NCBI RefSeq assembly: GCF_000176035.2
Contig: NC_015675.1
Span: 5,212,001-5,276,000 of the forward strand
Direction: 5' to 3'
DNA length: 64,000 bases
Origin: Mesorhizobium opportunistum WSM2075
GTDB lineage: Bacteria > Pseudomonadota > Alphaproteobacteria > Rhizobiales > Rhizobiaceae
Under the pieces are notes generated by a model that was given only the letters and a program-made list of their open reading frames with translations, ran no database searches and was not told the origin of the DNA. A program made the translations under genes and the position numbers. Below are positions 17,038-26,495 of this stretch, one piece after another; position 1 is the first letter of the stretch, and every line of letters starts with the position of its first letter.

Positions 17038-17664
17038 ATGGTTGAAGCAAGGCAGACGATGATCGAGCCGAGGCGCAGGCCCAAGCAGGAGCGCAGCCGC
17101 GAGCGCATCGACGCCATCCTGTCGACGACCATGCGGCTGATCGGCGAAAAGGGCATCGATGCCGTCACCATGAAGGAAGTCGGCATGCTGGCGGGCGGGC
17201 CGATCGCCACCGTCTATCACTACTTCCCCAACAAGTCGGCGATCCTGGCGATGCTCTATGAGCGTTTCTCCGAAGTCAGCCGGGCGCGGCTGTCAGTGAT
17301 TGTCGCCGATGTCCGCGAAGCCAAGGACATCATCGTGGCGGCCGACCGGCTGCTCGACGACTATCGCAGCCGCGTTGCCGGCGATCCGGCCATCCAGGAC
17401 CTGCAGAACGCCATCCAGGCCGACAAGGCGCTCAAGAATCTCGACATCGCCGAGACCCGGCATCAAGCCAAGATGTTCTGCGACCATGTCATCGCCTTGC
17501 TCGCGCCGGACAAGCACGAGCAGTTCGAACGCATGGTTCTCTTGATCTTCCAGCTCGCCGGCGCCGTGGTGCGGCTGGCGCTTGCGGAAGGCGGAGCCGA
17601 AAGCCACCGGACCATCGAGGATTACCGGTCGATCATCCACACCCAGTTGCGGCTGTTTTTGTAG
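17038..17664 (+). CDS. TetR-family transcriptional regulator
   Basis: 208 residues from ATG 17038; ATG 16984 and ATG 17059 (with AAGG upstream) are alternatives. Residues 18-65 form the TetR helix-turn-helix (SRERIDAILSTTMRLIGEKG, then VTMKEVGMLAGG and VYHYFPNKSAIL). The remainder is a helical ligand domain with no closer match that I recognise. It is divergent from the MFS/oxidase/PLP operon and presumably represses it through the palindrome at 16951-16965. Confidence 0.87.
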   Translation: MVEARQTMIEPRRRPKQERSRERIDAILSTTMRLIGEKGIDAVTMKEVGMLAGGPIATVYHYFPNKSAILAMLYERFSEVSRARLSVIVADVREAKDIIVAADRLLDDYRSRVAGDPAIQDLQNAIQADKALKNLDIAETRHQAKMFCDHVIALLAPDKHEQFERMVLLIFQLAGAVVRLALAEGGAESHRTIEDYRSIIHTQLRLFL

Positions 17665-17763
17665 CCCTGTGTTTTTGGAGTCCAGGCGATCTGTAGCCCT
17701 GGCGATCATCAGCAAGCTGCCGCGAATGAGAGGTGCCGGGCGGCGCAAGCATCAGGACGCCCG

Positions 17764-18615
17764 CTATGCGAGCTGGCGGACAAGGCCTTCGAAGCCGTCG
17801 GCAAGATTGGCATTGCCGGCAGCGAGAAACGCGGAAAGATTGCGGGCGCCACCGGGCGTCTTGTTGGCATCAAGCAGCACCGCCCTGCCCTCATGCATGA
17901 CGAAATCGAACTTTCCGTAGTCAAAGCCAAGCCGGCGCCTCAGCGCGCGAAGCTCCTCGGGAACCGGAACCGGCTCACGGCGGATCGTGTCGTCGCCCTT
18001 CACGAGGCTCTGTGGCGAGACATGGCGGGTGCAGCGCTCGCGCTCGCCGCAGAATATCCAGAAGCGGGCTCCAAAGCCGTCCGGTTCCGGCTCGGGAATG
18101 AATTTTTCGACGACGAGATCGCTGCGGTCGAAGACCGCCGGCGCGACCTCCGAAAGGGATGTATAGACGCGATAACCCTCGATAGGCTCGACGCCGGGAA
18201 ACGGCTTCGGCTTTCCGGCACGCAGCGATCGCCGGTTGAGCGCCTGCTCCCGCATCCCGAGATTGTTGAGATTGCTCTTGACGATGACCGGCCCTAGCCA
18301 GTCGTCATCCTTGCCGATCACCGCGCCACTGACGCGTCGCTTGGAGATGTCGGCGGCCCCGATGTTCAGGCAGAAGGGAAAAGCGCGTGCGTATTCGACA
18401 TATTCGGGTGGCGTCACGGTCGCATCGACGTGCAGCACCGCTATATCGGCCTCCGGCTTTGCCGACGTTCCAGGGATTATGCGGACGGAATGCCCGCGTC
18501 GCTTCAGTTCCTCCAGCAAACCGAAAAGCATATAGGAGTTTCCGCGGCGAAACAGCGGCCCGCGCCGGCGTTCGAACCTGTCGAACTCATGCGTAATAAC
18601 CGCGATGCGTGTCAT
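17764..18615 (-). CDS. ATP-grasp-type protein of unknown substrate
   Basis: 283 residues. The N-terminal 90 residues look like a Rossmann-type lobe (IAVITHEFDRFE, then RGHSVRIIPG). The centre and C-terminus carry ATP-grasp features: VIVKSNLNNLG with a candidate ATP-binding lysine, LVVEKFIPEP, and DFVMHEGRAVLLDANKTPG with the Asp/Asn pair that binds magnesium. ATP-grasp enzymes join a carboxylate to an amine or thiol through an acyl-phosphate. The ATG at 18615 follows a GGGGGG tract. It is divergent, 71 bp away, from a methyltransferase-like gene, hinting at a two-step small-molecule or peptide modification. I do not recognise a named family. Confidence 0.65.
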   Translation of the reverse strand: MTRIAVITHEFDRFERRRGPLFRRGNSYMLFGLLEELKRRGHSVRIIPGTSAKPEADIAVLHVDATVTPPEYVEYARAFPFCLNIGAADISKRRVSGAVIGKDDDWLGPVIVKSNLNNLGMREQALNRRSLRAGKPKPFPGVEPIEGYRVYTSLSEVAPAVFDRSDLVVEKFIPEPEPDGFGARFWIFCGERERCTRHVSPQSLVKGDDTIRREPVPVPEELRALRRRLGFDYGKFDFVMHEGRAVLLDANKTPGGARNLSAFLAAGNANLADGFEGLVRQLA

Positions 18616-18686
18616 GCGCCCCCCGCTTGGTCTCTCTAGCGTCCTCTATTATAGCTGCCAATACAATGCCGGCTTGGGGGCTGCGG

Positions 18687-19481
18687 ATGACCGACCATTG
18701 GAATGCCATTCGAAGGCACTGGCAGTTGCTCGGACCACCGTTGCGGCCGCCAGCGGAAGCGGTTGAGGCCTATGAGCGTGAGCTCGACCTTTCGAAGGCG
18801 CACGTCATTCTGCTCGGCGTGACGCCGGAGCTCGCCGGGCTCGGGACGACGATGACGGCCGTCGATGAATCGTCCGACATGATCGCCGGTATCTGGCCAG
18901 GCGACACCGCGTTGAGGAAGGCAATCAACGGCGACTGGCTCGACTTGCCGGTGTCGAAAGCAAGCGTCGATGCGGTGATCGGCGACGGCTGCCTGTCGGC
19001 GCTCGGCCTTTCAACCGCGCGCCGGGCGCTGTTTGCGGCGATCGCCGGGGTACTGCGCACCGACGGCCGAGCGGGACTGCGCCTCTTTGCCGGTCCCGAA
19101 ACACCGGACGATCCGGCGGCGGTGCGGGCGCTTGCACTTTCGGCCGGTGTCTCGACCTTCCACGAACTCAAATGGCGCGTCGCAATGACCGCGACGGGTG
19201 ATGCGCCCGACCATGCCATTCCGGTCAGGACGATCGCGGAAAGGTTCGACGCACTGTTTCCTGACCGCAACGAGCTTTCGGCTCGCACAGGCTGGGATCT
19301 GCCCACCATCGGCACCATCGATGTCTATCGGAACTCGCCGGCCATCTACACCTTCGCACCGGCGACTGCATTGGTGAGCGAGGCGGAAGCGTATTTTGGT
19401 GATGTTCGCATCGCCTTGACCGGGAGCTATGGGCTTGCCGAGCGATGCCCGCTGTTGGTGCTGCGGGCGCCAAGACACTGA
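18687..19481 (+). CDS. Class I SAM-dependent methyltransferase-like protein
   Basis: 264 residues from ATG 18687, with a GGGGG tract 8 nt upstream; ATG 18666 is an alternative. A Rossmann start (AHVILLGVTPEL) replaces the usual GxGxG, followed by TAVDESSDMI (acidic residue for SAM ribose) and GDWLDLPVSKASVDAVIGDGCLSAL, the motif II/III layout of methyltransferases. The glycine-rich loop is degenerate (GVTPELAG), so activity is not certain. It is divergent from the ATP-grasp gene and followed by the groESL promoter region. Confidence 0.65.
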   Translation: MTDHWNAIRRHWQLLGPPLRPPAEAVEAYERELDLSKAHVILLGVTPELAGLGTTMTAVDESSDMIAGIWPGDTALRKAINGDWLDLPVSKASVDAVIGDGCLSALGLSTARRALFAAIAGVLRTDGRAGLRLFAGPETPDDPAAVRALALSAGVSTFHELKWRVAMTATGDAPDHAIPVRTIAERFDALFPDRNELSARTGWDLPTIGTIDVYRNSPAIYTFAPATALVSEAEAYFGDVRIALTGSYGLAERCPLLVLRAPRH

Positions 19482-19602
19482 ACGCGCCATGACAATGAAG
19501 ACAGCAGGACGGCGCACAAGCCGGGGCAGGCGCAACCCAGGTTTTCTAAAACCGTGCGGCAGCATGAGGAAAATTTCGCTCGCATCGCGGCCTTCGCGCA
19601 CC

Positions 19603-19631
19603 TTGACTCTCAAAAGCCAGCGGCCTATTTC
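19603..19631 (+). promoter_or_regulatory. groESL promoter
   Basis: TTGACT at 19603-19608 and TATTTC at 19626-19631 are 17 bp apart. The surrounding CTTGACT and CCTATTT also resemble alphaproteobacterial heat-shock sigma (RpoH) elements, so either sigma factor may act here. The CIRCE operator starts 9 bp downstream, over the expected transcript start. Confidence 0.6.
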
Positions 19632-19640
19632 AGCGCCACG

Positions 19641-19667
19641 TTAGCACTCGCCTTTGGTGAGTGCTAA
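19641..19667 (+). promoter_or_regulatory. CIRCE operator for HrcA
   Basis: TTAGCACTC-N9-GAGTGCTAA is a perfect match to the CIRCE consensus, bound by the HrcA repressor. It lies 90 bp upstream of groES and in the transcript leader, so groESL is derepressed when HrcA is inactivated by heat or GroEL shortage. Confidence 0.97.
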
Positions 19668-19757
19668 CTACAGGGCCCGGCGCCGCCGGGCTTTGTTGTT
19701 GTCCGGCTTCGCCGGATGGAGGAACTGTTTCTCACCGTTCTCATCGAGGAAGAAAAA

Positions 19758-20054
19758 ATGGCAAAGTCGAAGTTCCGCCCGCTTCATGACCGCGTGGTCG
19801 TTCGCCGGGTCGAATCCGAATCCAAGACCGCTGGCGGGATCATCATCCCGGATACGGCAAAGGAAAAGCCGCAGGAAGGCGAGATCATCGCCGTCGGCTC
19901 CGGCGCTCGCGACGAAGCTGGCAAGCTGGTCCCGCTGGACGTCAAGGCTGGCGACCGTATCCTGTTCGGCAAGTGGTCGGGCACCGAAGTCAAGCTCAAT
20001 GGCGAAGACCTTCTGATCATGAAGGAATCCGACATCATGGGCATCATCGGCTGA
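19758..20054 (+). CDS. groES: Co-chaperonin GroES
   Basis: 98 residues from ATG 19758 behind [24 protein letters not shown] at the N-terminus, the mobile-loop segment [18 protein letters not shown] and the [11 protein letters not shown] end are typical GroES. It caps the GroEL ring in protein folding in the cytoplasm. CIRCE and a promoter lie upstream and groEL follows 62 bp downstream in the same transcript. Confidence 0.98.
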   Translation: MAKSKFRPLHDRVVVRRVESESKTAGGIIIPDTAKEKPQEGEIIAVGSGARDEAGKLVPLDVKAGDRILFGKWSGTEVKLNGEDLLIMKESDIMGIIG

Positions 20055-20113
20055 TTATCGGCCTCACCGTCAACTGAATTCCGGGCTTACCCCAAGCCCC
20101 TGCCAGGAGCTAA

Positions 20114-21849
<1,736 letters not shown>

Positions 21850-21878
21850 TCCACGCTTCCATCAGCCTTCAGATACGG

Positions 21879-21910
21879 AAAGGGCGGCAGCGATGCCGCC
21901 CTTTTTGTTT
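21879..21910 (+). terminator. Intrinsic terminator of groESL
   Basis: AAAGGGCGGCA (21879-21889), loop GCGA, TGCCGCCCTTT (21894-21904), then TTGTTT. This is a perfect 11-bp stem plus T-tract, 107 bp past the groEL stop. Confidence 0.92.
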
Positions 21911-21942
21911 GCATGCTCCTGATCGCCACCCTTCGATCGGCG

Positions 21943-22551
21943 TCAGACGGCTGTATCCGCGCGTTGCCGTGCTCCCCCAGCCAGCACGGCGCCTTCAATC
22001 AGTGCCGCGACCTCGTCGGCGACCGCCTGCAGCGGGGCGCGGTCGCGGGTGGCGCGCGCGATCACCATCAGCCCTTCCAGAGATGATTCGACCAGCAGCG
22101 CCAAGGCATGCGCGCGACGCTCGGGCACCCCTGCCCTGACGAAGGCATCTCGCAGCAAGCCTATCCACTGCTCGAAGGCCGAGCGGCACAGTTCGGCAAG
22201 CTCGGGCACGTCGCTTGGCGAGTCCAGCACGACCGGCGCGATCGGGCAGCCGAGTGAGAACTCATTCTCTTCGAGCATGTGTCCGACCGACTGATAGATG
22301 TGGTGGACGGCGACCGCGGGGTCGCGTTCGGCGGCCAAAGCCGCGCCAAGCCTCTCGGTGACGTCGGCAACGCTATCGCGCGTCACCTCGATCACGAGTT
22401 GGTCCTTGCCGCCGGGAAAATGGAAGTAGAGCGAGCCGCGCGGCGCGCCGCTGGCGCTCAATATGTCGTTGAGCGAAGTGCCGTGATAGCCGCGCTGCCT
22501 GAGCAGCAGTCCAGTCGTTTCGAGTATGCGGGCCCGTGTATCGTTCGCCAT
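21943..22551 (-). CDS. TetR-family regulator (LmrA/YxaF-like)
   Basis: 202 residues from ATG 22551 with GAGG upstream. The helix-turn-helix is in residues 5-50 (ARILETTGLLLRQRG, SLNDILSASGAPRGSLYFHF). The C-terminal part, with GCPIAPVVLDSPSDVPELAELCRSAF, matches the LmrA/YxaF ligand-domain type. It is divergent from the dehydrogenase-OsmC-NTF2 operon, and the gap holds TAGA/TCTA inverted repeats of the kind this subfamily binds. It probably represses that operon and responds to a quinone, flavonoid or similar electrophile; the ligand is inferred. Confidence 0.88.
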   Translation of the reverse strand: MANDTRARILETTGLLLRQRGYHGTSLNDILSASGAPRGSLYFHFPGGKDQLVIEVTRDSVADVTERLGAALAAERDPAVAVHHIYQSVGHMLEENEFSLGCPIAPVVLDSPSDVPELAELCRSAFEQWIGLLRDAFVRAGVPERRAHALALLVESSLEGLMVIARATRDRAPLQAVADEVAALIEGAVLAGGARQRADTAV

Positions 22552-22606
22552 GTCAACCTCTGTCAGCAGCGATCATTATAGGCCTTGCATCGAATATGAC
22601 AATCGG

Positions 22607-22631
22607 TCTACATAATATGTAGATCAGTCTA
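22607..22631. promoter_or_regulatory. Candidate operator for the LmrA/YxaF-like TetR
   Basis: TCTACAT-AAT-ATGTAGA (22607-22623) is a perfect 7+3+7 inverted repeat. It overlaps TAGATCAGTCTA (22620-22631), close to the TAGACC-GTCTA type sites recalled for LmrA/YxaF. It lies 17-40 bp upstream of the dehydrogenase start, over its probable promoter. Confidence 0.65.
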
Positions 22632-22647
22632 TATATTCGAGACCGAC

Positions 22648-23658
22648 ATGCAAAGCTTACGCCTTGAAGGATCCGCGGGAATCGAAAGCCTGGTGATGCG
22701 CGACGAGCCTCGGCCGGAGCCAGGACCTCATGAAATCATGGTGCGCGTTCGCGCCGCCTCGCTTAACCGGCGCGACACGATGATCCTCAACGGCACCTAT
22801 CCGCTGACGCCGCGCCGGGGCATCGTGCCTCTGAGCGATGGCGCCGGTGAAATTGTCCCCATCGGCAATGAAGTCACTCGCTTCGCCGTCGGCGACCGCG
22901 TCACCGGCAGCTATTTCGCACGCTGGATCGACGGCCGCATAAACGCCGGTCTCATCGACCAGCTCGGCTGCACGCTTGACGGTATGCTGGCCGAATATGC
23001 CGTCCTCGACGAACAATGGGCCGTACGCCTGCCCGATCATCTCGACTGGCACGAAGCGGCGACCCTGACCTGCGCCGGCGTCACCGCCTGGAATGCAGTG
23101 ACGGGCGCCGGGATGCCGAAGCCTGGCCAGTGGGTTCTGGTCATCGGCTCCGGTGGCGTCTCGCTGTTTGCGCTGCAGTTCGCCAAGCTGCTCGGCTGCC
23201 GCGTCGCGGCTGTCACCTCGCGCGGCGCGAAGGCCGACAGGCTGCGGGCGCTGGGCGCCGATCTTGTGATCTCGACATCGGAGATGGCCGAATGGGGTGC
23301 GACGGTCCGAGACCAGACCGGCGGCATCGACCTTATCGTTGAAACCGGCGGCCCGGCGACATTCGCGCAATCGCTGATCGCAAGCACACTCTACGGGCAC
23401 ATCGTGCTGCTGACGCTGCAGGATGCACGAGGCAGATCGATCGAAATGCCCGCGGCCCTCTACCAGCGCAGCCTCACAACCATCAGCCGCCTTTTCGTCG
23501 GCAGCCGGACCAACCTCGAGGCCATGCTGCGCGCGGTCTCGCAGCACGGGTTGCGGCCGGTCATCGACAAGAGCTTTGCCTTTGCCGAGGCCGGCGACGC
23601 GTACCGTTATTTCCAGCAAGGCGACGTCTTCGGGAAGGTCACCATCGACGGCGCCTGA
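22648..23658 (+). CDS. Zinc-independent MDR alcohol dehydrogenase / quinone-oxidoreductase-like protein
   Basis: 336 residues of the medium-chain dehydrogenase/reductase superfamily. The GroES-like N-domain has ASLNRRD and a DGAGEIVPIG motif; the Rossmann domain has VLVIGSGGVSLFALQFAKLLG near residue 165. The cysteines that bind structural and catalytic zinc are absent, pointing to an NAD(P)H-dependent quinone or enone reductase. It is first in an operon with an OsmC peroxidase and an NTF2-like protein behind a TetR, a set that would handle reactive electrophiles or peroxides. Confidence 0.87.
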   Translation: MQSLRLEGSAGIESLVMRDEPRPEPGPHEIMVRVRAASLNRRDTMILNGTYPLTPRRGIVPLSDGAGEIVPIGNEVTRFAVGDRVTGSYFARWIDGRINAGLIDQLGCTLDGMLAEYAVLDEQWAVRLPDHLDWHEAATLTCAGVTAWNAVTGAGMPKPGQWVLVIGSGGVSLFALQFAKLLGCRVAAVTSRGAKADRLRALGADLVISTSEMAEWGATVRDQTGGIDLIVETGGPATFAQSLIASTLYGHIVLLTLQDARGRSIEMPAALYQRSLTTISRLFVGSRTNLEAMLRAVSQHGLRPVIDKSFAFAEAGDAYRYFQQGDVFGKVTIDGA

Positions 23659-23696
23659 TCCCGACTTCTCACAATCAAACAAGGGAGAGCAGACCA

Positions 23697-24164
23697 ATGA
23701 CAATTCGTGAAGCTTCGGCCAAATGGCAAGGCACGCTGAAGGAAGGTTCGGGCCGGTTGCGGCTCGGCAGCGGTGTCTTCGAAGGCGCCTATTCCTTTCC
23801 GTCGCGTTTCGAGAACGGTCCAGGCACCAACCCGGAGGAGCTGATCGCCGCGGCGCATGCCGGCTGCTTCTCGATGACACTGAGCGCCGTCCTCGGCAGC
23901 GAGGGCCACACGGCCCAAACTATCCACACGACAGCCAAGGTGCATCTCGGCGCGACCGCGGCCGGACCGACGATCACCCATATCGAACTCAAGACTGGGG
24001 CAAGTGTCGCCGGGCTGGGCGCGGACGATTTCGAGAGGCTGGCGCAGTCGGCCAAGGCAGGCTGCCTGGTCTCCCGGGCACTGGCAGGTGTCGCCACGAT
24101 CACGCTGAAGGCGACCCTCGTCGACGCCGCCATCGATCACGGAACGAAAGGAGCCAACCAATGA
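23697..24164 (+). CDS. OsmC-family peroxiredoxin
   Basis: 155 residues with AAGGGAG upstream. The two redox cysteines are present in AAHAGCFSM (near residue 60) and [11 protein letters not shown] (near 122), and [17 protein letters not shown] is a family signature. OsmC proteins reduce organic hydroperoxides with thiol or lipoyl donors in the cytoplasm. Its TGA overlaps the ATG of the next gene. Co-operonic with the dehydrogenase, it fits a peroxide/electrophile detoxification unit. Confidence 0.93.
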   Translation: MTIREASAKWQGTLKEGSGRLRLGSGVFEGAYSFPSRFENGPGTNPEELIAAAHAGCFSMTLSAVLGSEGHTAQTIHTTAKVHLGATAAGPTITHIELKTGASVAGLGADDFERLAQSAKAGCLVSRALAGVATITLKATLVDAAIDHGTKGANQ

Positions 24165-24547
24165 CCAGGGAAATCATCATCGACCTCGCCACGGCAAAGC
24201 TCTCTGGCCAAACAGCCGAAATCATGCGGCGTTACAACGACGTGTTCCAGCGTCACGATCCATCGGCGCTCAACGACCTGGTGGCGCAGGACTGCGTGAT
24301 CGAGAACACCACCCCGGCGCCGGACGGCGCCCGCCGCGCCGGCAAAGCCGCCTGTGTCGAACTGTGGTCGGCGATCGCCACCGGACCCGGCACGCGCTTC
24401 GACATCGAAGAGACTTTCGTGGCCGGCGACCGTGCCACGATCCGCTGGCGCTACTGGATGGCCGACGGCCATTCGGTGCGCGGCGTCAACCTCATGCGCG
24501 TCGCCGACGGACGGATCGTCGAGGCGATGGGCTATGTAAAGGGATAG
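24161..24547 (+). CDS. NTF2-like / SnoaL-like domain protein
   Basis: 128 residues starting at ATG 24161, sharing ATGA with the OsmC stop and with GAAAGGAG upstream. The sequence has the cone-shaped NTF2-like pattern: a long first helix (AEIMRRYNDVFQRHDPSALNDLVAQDCVIENTTPAP), then strands with FVAGDRATIRWRY and VNLMRVADGRIVEAMGY. Members are isomerases, hydratases or ligand binders; the exact role is not predictable. Translational coupling implies it acts with OsmC and the dehydrogenase. Confidence 0.8.
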   Translation: MTREIIIDLATAKLSGQTAEIMRRYNDVFQRHDPSALNDLVAQDCVIENTTPAPDGARRAGKAACVELWSAIATGPGTRFDIEETFVAGDRATIRWRYWMADGHSVRGVNLMRVADGRIVEAMGYVKG

Positions 24548-24641
24548 CGCGCCCTGAACAGGGATATCCGGTTTTCGGTCCGGAATTGCGTATGAACAAG
24601 CACGGGAGCGGATCAGCGGGACTGAACCGCTCCTGGTGGCG

Positions 24642-25253
24642 CTACCGATCGGCCAGCGCCAGCTTTGCACCGAGCATAACGAAGGCGCCGGCGAAGGTGC
24701 GACGCATCCAGGTCAGCACCATGGGCCGCGACACGACATGGCTGCGGATCGAGGCGGCGAAGATGCCGTAGCCGACGAAGACCACGAAGGTCAAAAGCAT
24801 GAAGACGGAGCTGAGCTCCAGCATCTTCGACAGCGCGTTGGGTTCGGTGGCGCTAACGAATTGCGGCAGGAAGGCGAAGAAGAAGATCGACAGTTTCGGG
24901 TTGAGCACGTTGACGAGAATGCCGGTGGCGATCACCTTGCCGGCCGAGCGCGGCGCGACATTGTCCTCGACGCTCAGGCCACCCTTCTCCTTCAGCGTGT
25001 TCCAGGCCATGTAGAGCAGATAGGCGACGCCGAGATATTTCAGCGTCTCGAAGGCGACCGCGCTGGTGTGCAGCAGCGCCGCGAGGCCGGTGATGGCGGC
25101 GGCCATGTGCGGGATGATGCCGAGCGTGCAGCCGAAGGCGGCAATGATCGAGGCCCGCGCACCGCGCGAAAGTCCGGCACTCAGCGTGTAGAGAACGCCG
25201 GTGCCGGGCGAAGCCACGACGATCAGCGACGTCAACAGGAATTCGATGCTCAC
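24642..25253 (-). CDS. LysE/RhtB-family amino-acid exporter
   Basis: 203 residues from a GTG start at 25253 with GGAGATC upstream. Six hydrophobic helices; the N-terminal SPGTGVLYTLSAGLSRGARASIIAAFG signature and NPKLSIFFFAFLPQF motif of the second half are those of RhtB/LysE translocators, which export amino acids or their analogues (homoserine, threonine, lysine). It stands alone; the divergent regulator often found with such genes is absent. The substrate is unknown. Confidence 0.9.
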   Translation of the reverse strand: MSIEFLLTSLIVVASPGTGVLYTLSAGLSRGARASIIAAFGCTLGIIPHMAAAITGLAALLHTSAVAFETLKYLGVAYLLYMAWNTLKEKGGLSVEDNVAPRSAGKVIATGILVNVLNPKLSIFFFAFLPQFVSATEPNALSKMLELSSVFMLLTFVVFVGYGIFAASIRSHVVSRPMVLTWMRRTFAGAFVMLGAKLALADR

Positions 25254-25345
25254 GATGATCTCCTCCGGCAGCCTGCCCGGCCAGGAAGGTACCGGGCCGC
25301 GGGGCCGCGCACAAGCGGGGGAGATCGGCAGTTACACGGGCAATT

Positions 25346-25693
25346 CTAGAAGATCGGCAATCCGTGTTCGCGGCGCGCCATCAGGCACTCCGCGTCGCCG
25401 GGCATGCAGGCGCGGCAGACGTCTGGCCGGACATCGTAGATGCCGCAAGCCGTCGCCTTGCCGACTTCGCCGGACAGGGCCGAGCAGCGCACGCCGTCGC
25501 AGCGCATGCCGGACAGGTCAGCCGCTATATATTTTTCCGGGATGCGGTCGAGCTGCGCGTCATCCTCGGTGGAAAAACGCGGCCATTCGGCCGAGTAGGA
25601 GCAGCAGGCGCCGCAGCTCTGGCAGTCGAAGGCAGGCACCCGCGAGCCGCGCGGTGCGAGCGCGGCAAGGTCATGATCGGCGTCGCGCGGCAA
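25346..25693 (-). CDS. YkgJ-family cysteine-cluster protein
   Basis: 115 residues. The only in-frame start without an intervening ATG is TTG at 25693; it lacks a good ribosome-binding site, so the start is uncertain. Eight cysteines appear in the YkgJ pattern: CQSCGACC, CDGVRC, ACGIYDVRPDVCRAC and a last C near the end, expected to bind zinc or an iron-sulfur cluster. Function of the family is not established. It is the fourth gene of a compact minus-strand operon of small proteins, 4 nt after the 53-residue gene. Confidence 0.82.
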   Translation of the reverse strand: MPRDADHDLAALAPRGSRVPAFDCQSCGACCSYSAEWPRFSTEDDAQLDRIPEKYIAADLSGMRCDGVRCSALSGEVGKATACGIYDVRPDVCRACMPGDAECLMARREHGLPIF

Positions 25694-25697
25694 GGCG

Positions 25698-25859
25698 CTA
25701 TTTCTTCTTGCCTGCCTTGCCGCGGGGCGTCTCGGCCGGCGACTTGAACAGGTCGGTCGCGGTGTCGGCAGCGTCGGCCTTCGGCGCGACCGGCTTGGCC
25801 GGCTTTACTGCGGCGACCGGCGCCGCAGGCTGGTCCTTGGCTGAGAATTTTATGGCCAT
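25698..25859 (-). CDS. 53-residue Lys/Ala/Pro-rich small protein
   Basis: An ATG at 25859 lies 1 nt past the stop of the 135-residue gene, and the frame ends with TAG at 25698. The product is basic and low-complexity, with KPAKPV in the middle and a GKAGKKK end, and is predicted to be disordered. It starts with MAIKFSAKD. I recognise no family. It fits snugly between two genes of the same operon, which argues that it is real; binding to nucleic acid is a guess from its charge. Confidence 0.55.
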   Translation of the reverse strand: MAIKFSAKDQPAAPVAAVKPAKPVAPKADAADTATDLFKSPAETPRGKAGKKK

Positions 25860-25860
25860 G

Positions 25861-26268
25861 TCAGTCCTCGTCGGCGAAACGCGATGATGGTGCGCGCGGA
25901 TTGCGCAAGCGGCCGATCAGTGCCGAAACCGCCGTGATGTTCATTTCCTCGGGCGACCAGTTCTTTGCCGCCTCGATGTGGTGGGGCGCCAGTTCGCGAT
26001 GCGTGCTGCCGCTGTAGGCGGCGTCCTGATAAGTCACCCGCTCATGGGTCTTGGCGTCTTCGCGGACATATTCGATCAGGTAGTTCGGGCACTCGGCACG
26101 GCCGCGCACACCGACGCGCACCTGGGCATCGCCATGGGCGCGTTTGCAGCGCTCGAGCTTTTCCAGCACACGGCGGACGTATTCGACGGGCTTGTCGAGC
26201 CCTTCGACCATGTCGGCGATGGTCGCGTCGGCGGCTATCGGCGTTGGCGGTACGCGCTTGGTGGCCAT
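25861..26268 (-). CDS. Conserved-looking hypothetical protein (135 aa)
   Basis: 135 residues from ATG 26268, which shares its A with the TGA of the 75-residue gene (TGATG). It contains two cysteines at most (one in RAECPNYLIEYV), a helical N-terminal half (ADMVEGLDKPVEYVRRVLEKLERCKRAHG) and no signal peptide or membrane segment. I do not recognise a family. It is the second gene of a four-gene operon with the YkgJ protein. Confidence 0.65.
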   Translation of the reverse strand: MATKRVPPTPIAADATIADMVEGLDKPVEYVRRVLEKLERCKRAHGDAQVRVGVRGRAECPNYLIEYVREDAKTHERVTYQDAAYSGSTHRELAPHHIEAAKNWSPEEMNITAVSALIGRLRNPRAPSSRFADED

Positions 26269-26495
26269 CAGCGTTTTCCAGCCCGTTTCGGCAATGCCGG
26301 GCGCGCCGCGGCCGCGGCCATCTCATCGGCTTCCTTTTCCAGGCGCAGTTCGCGCAAGCGTGCCGTCTTGGCCTCACGCGCCTCGCTGACGGCATCGCGC
26401 TCGGACATGATGCGGTTGAGCGACATCGACTGGGTTTGCGTCTTGCTGAACAGCGACACCGCCGGATCGGCGGCTGTCTTCGAATGGGCGGTCAA
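26268..26495 (-). CDS. Small helical hypothetical protein (75 aa, TTG start)
   Basis: The frame opens at GTG 26558, but TTG at 26495 has a strong CAGGAGAAAG site 3-10 nt upstream and is the better start, giving 75 residues. The middle is a charged helix (SERDAVSEAREAKTARLRELRLEKEADEM) suited to a coiled coil. No family is recognised. First gene of the small-protein operon, overlapping the next start by TGATG. Confidence 0.6.
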   Translation of the reverse strand: MTAHSKTAADPAVSLFSKTQTQSMSLNRIMSERDAVSEAREAKTARLRELRLEKEADEMAAAAARPALPKRAGKR

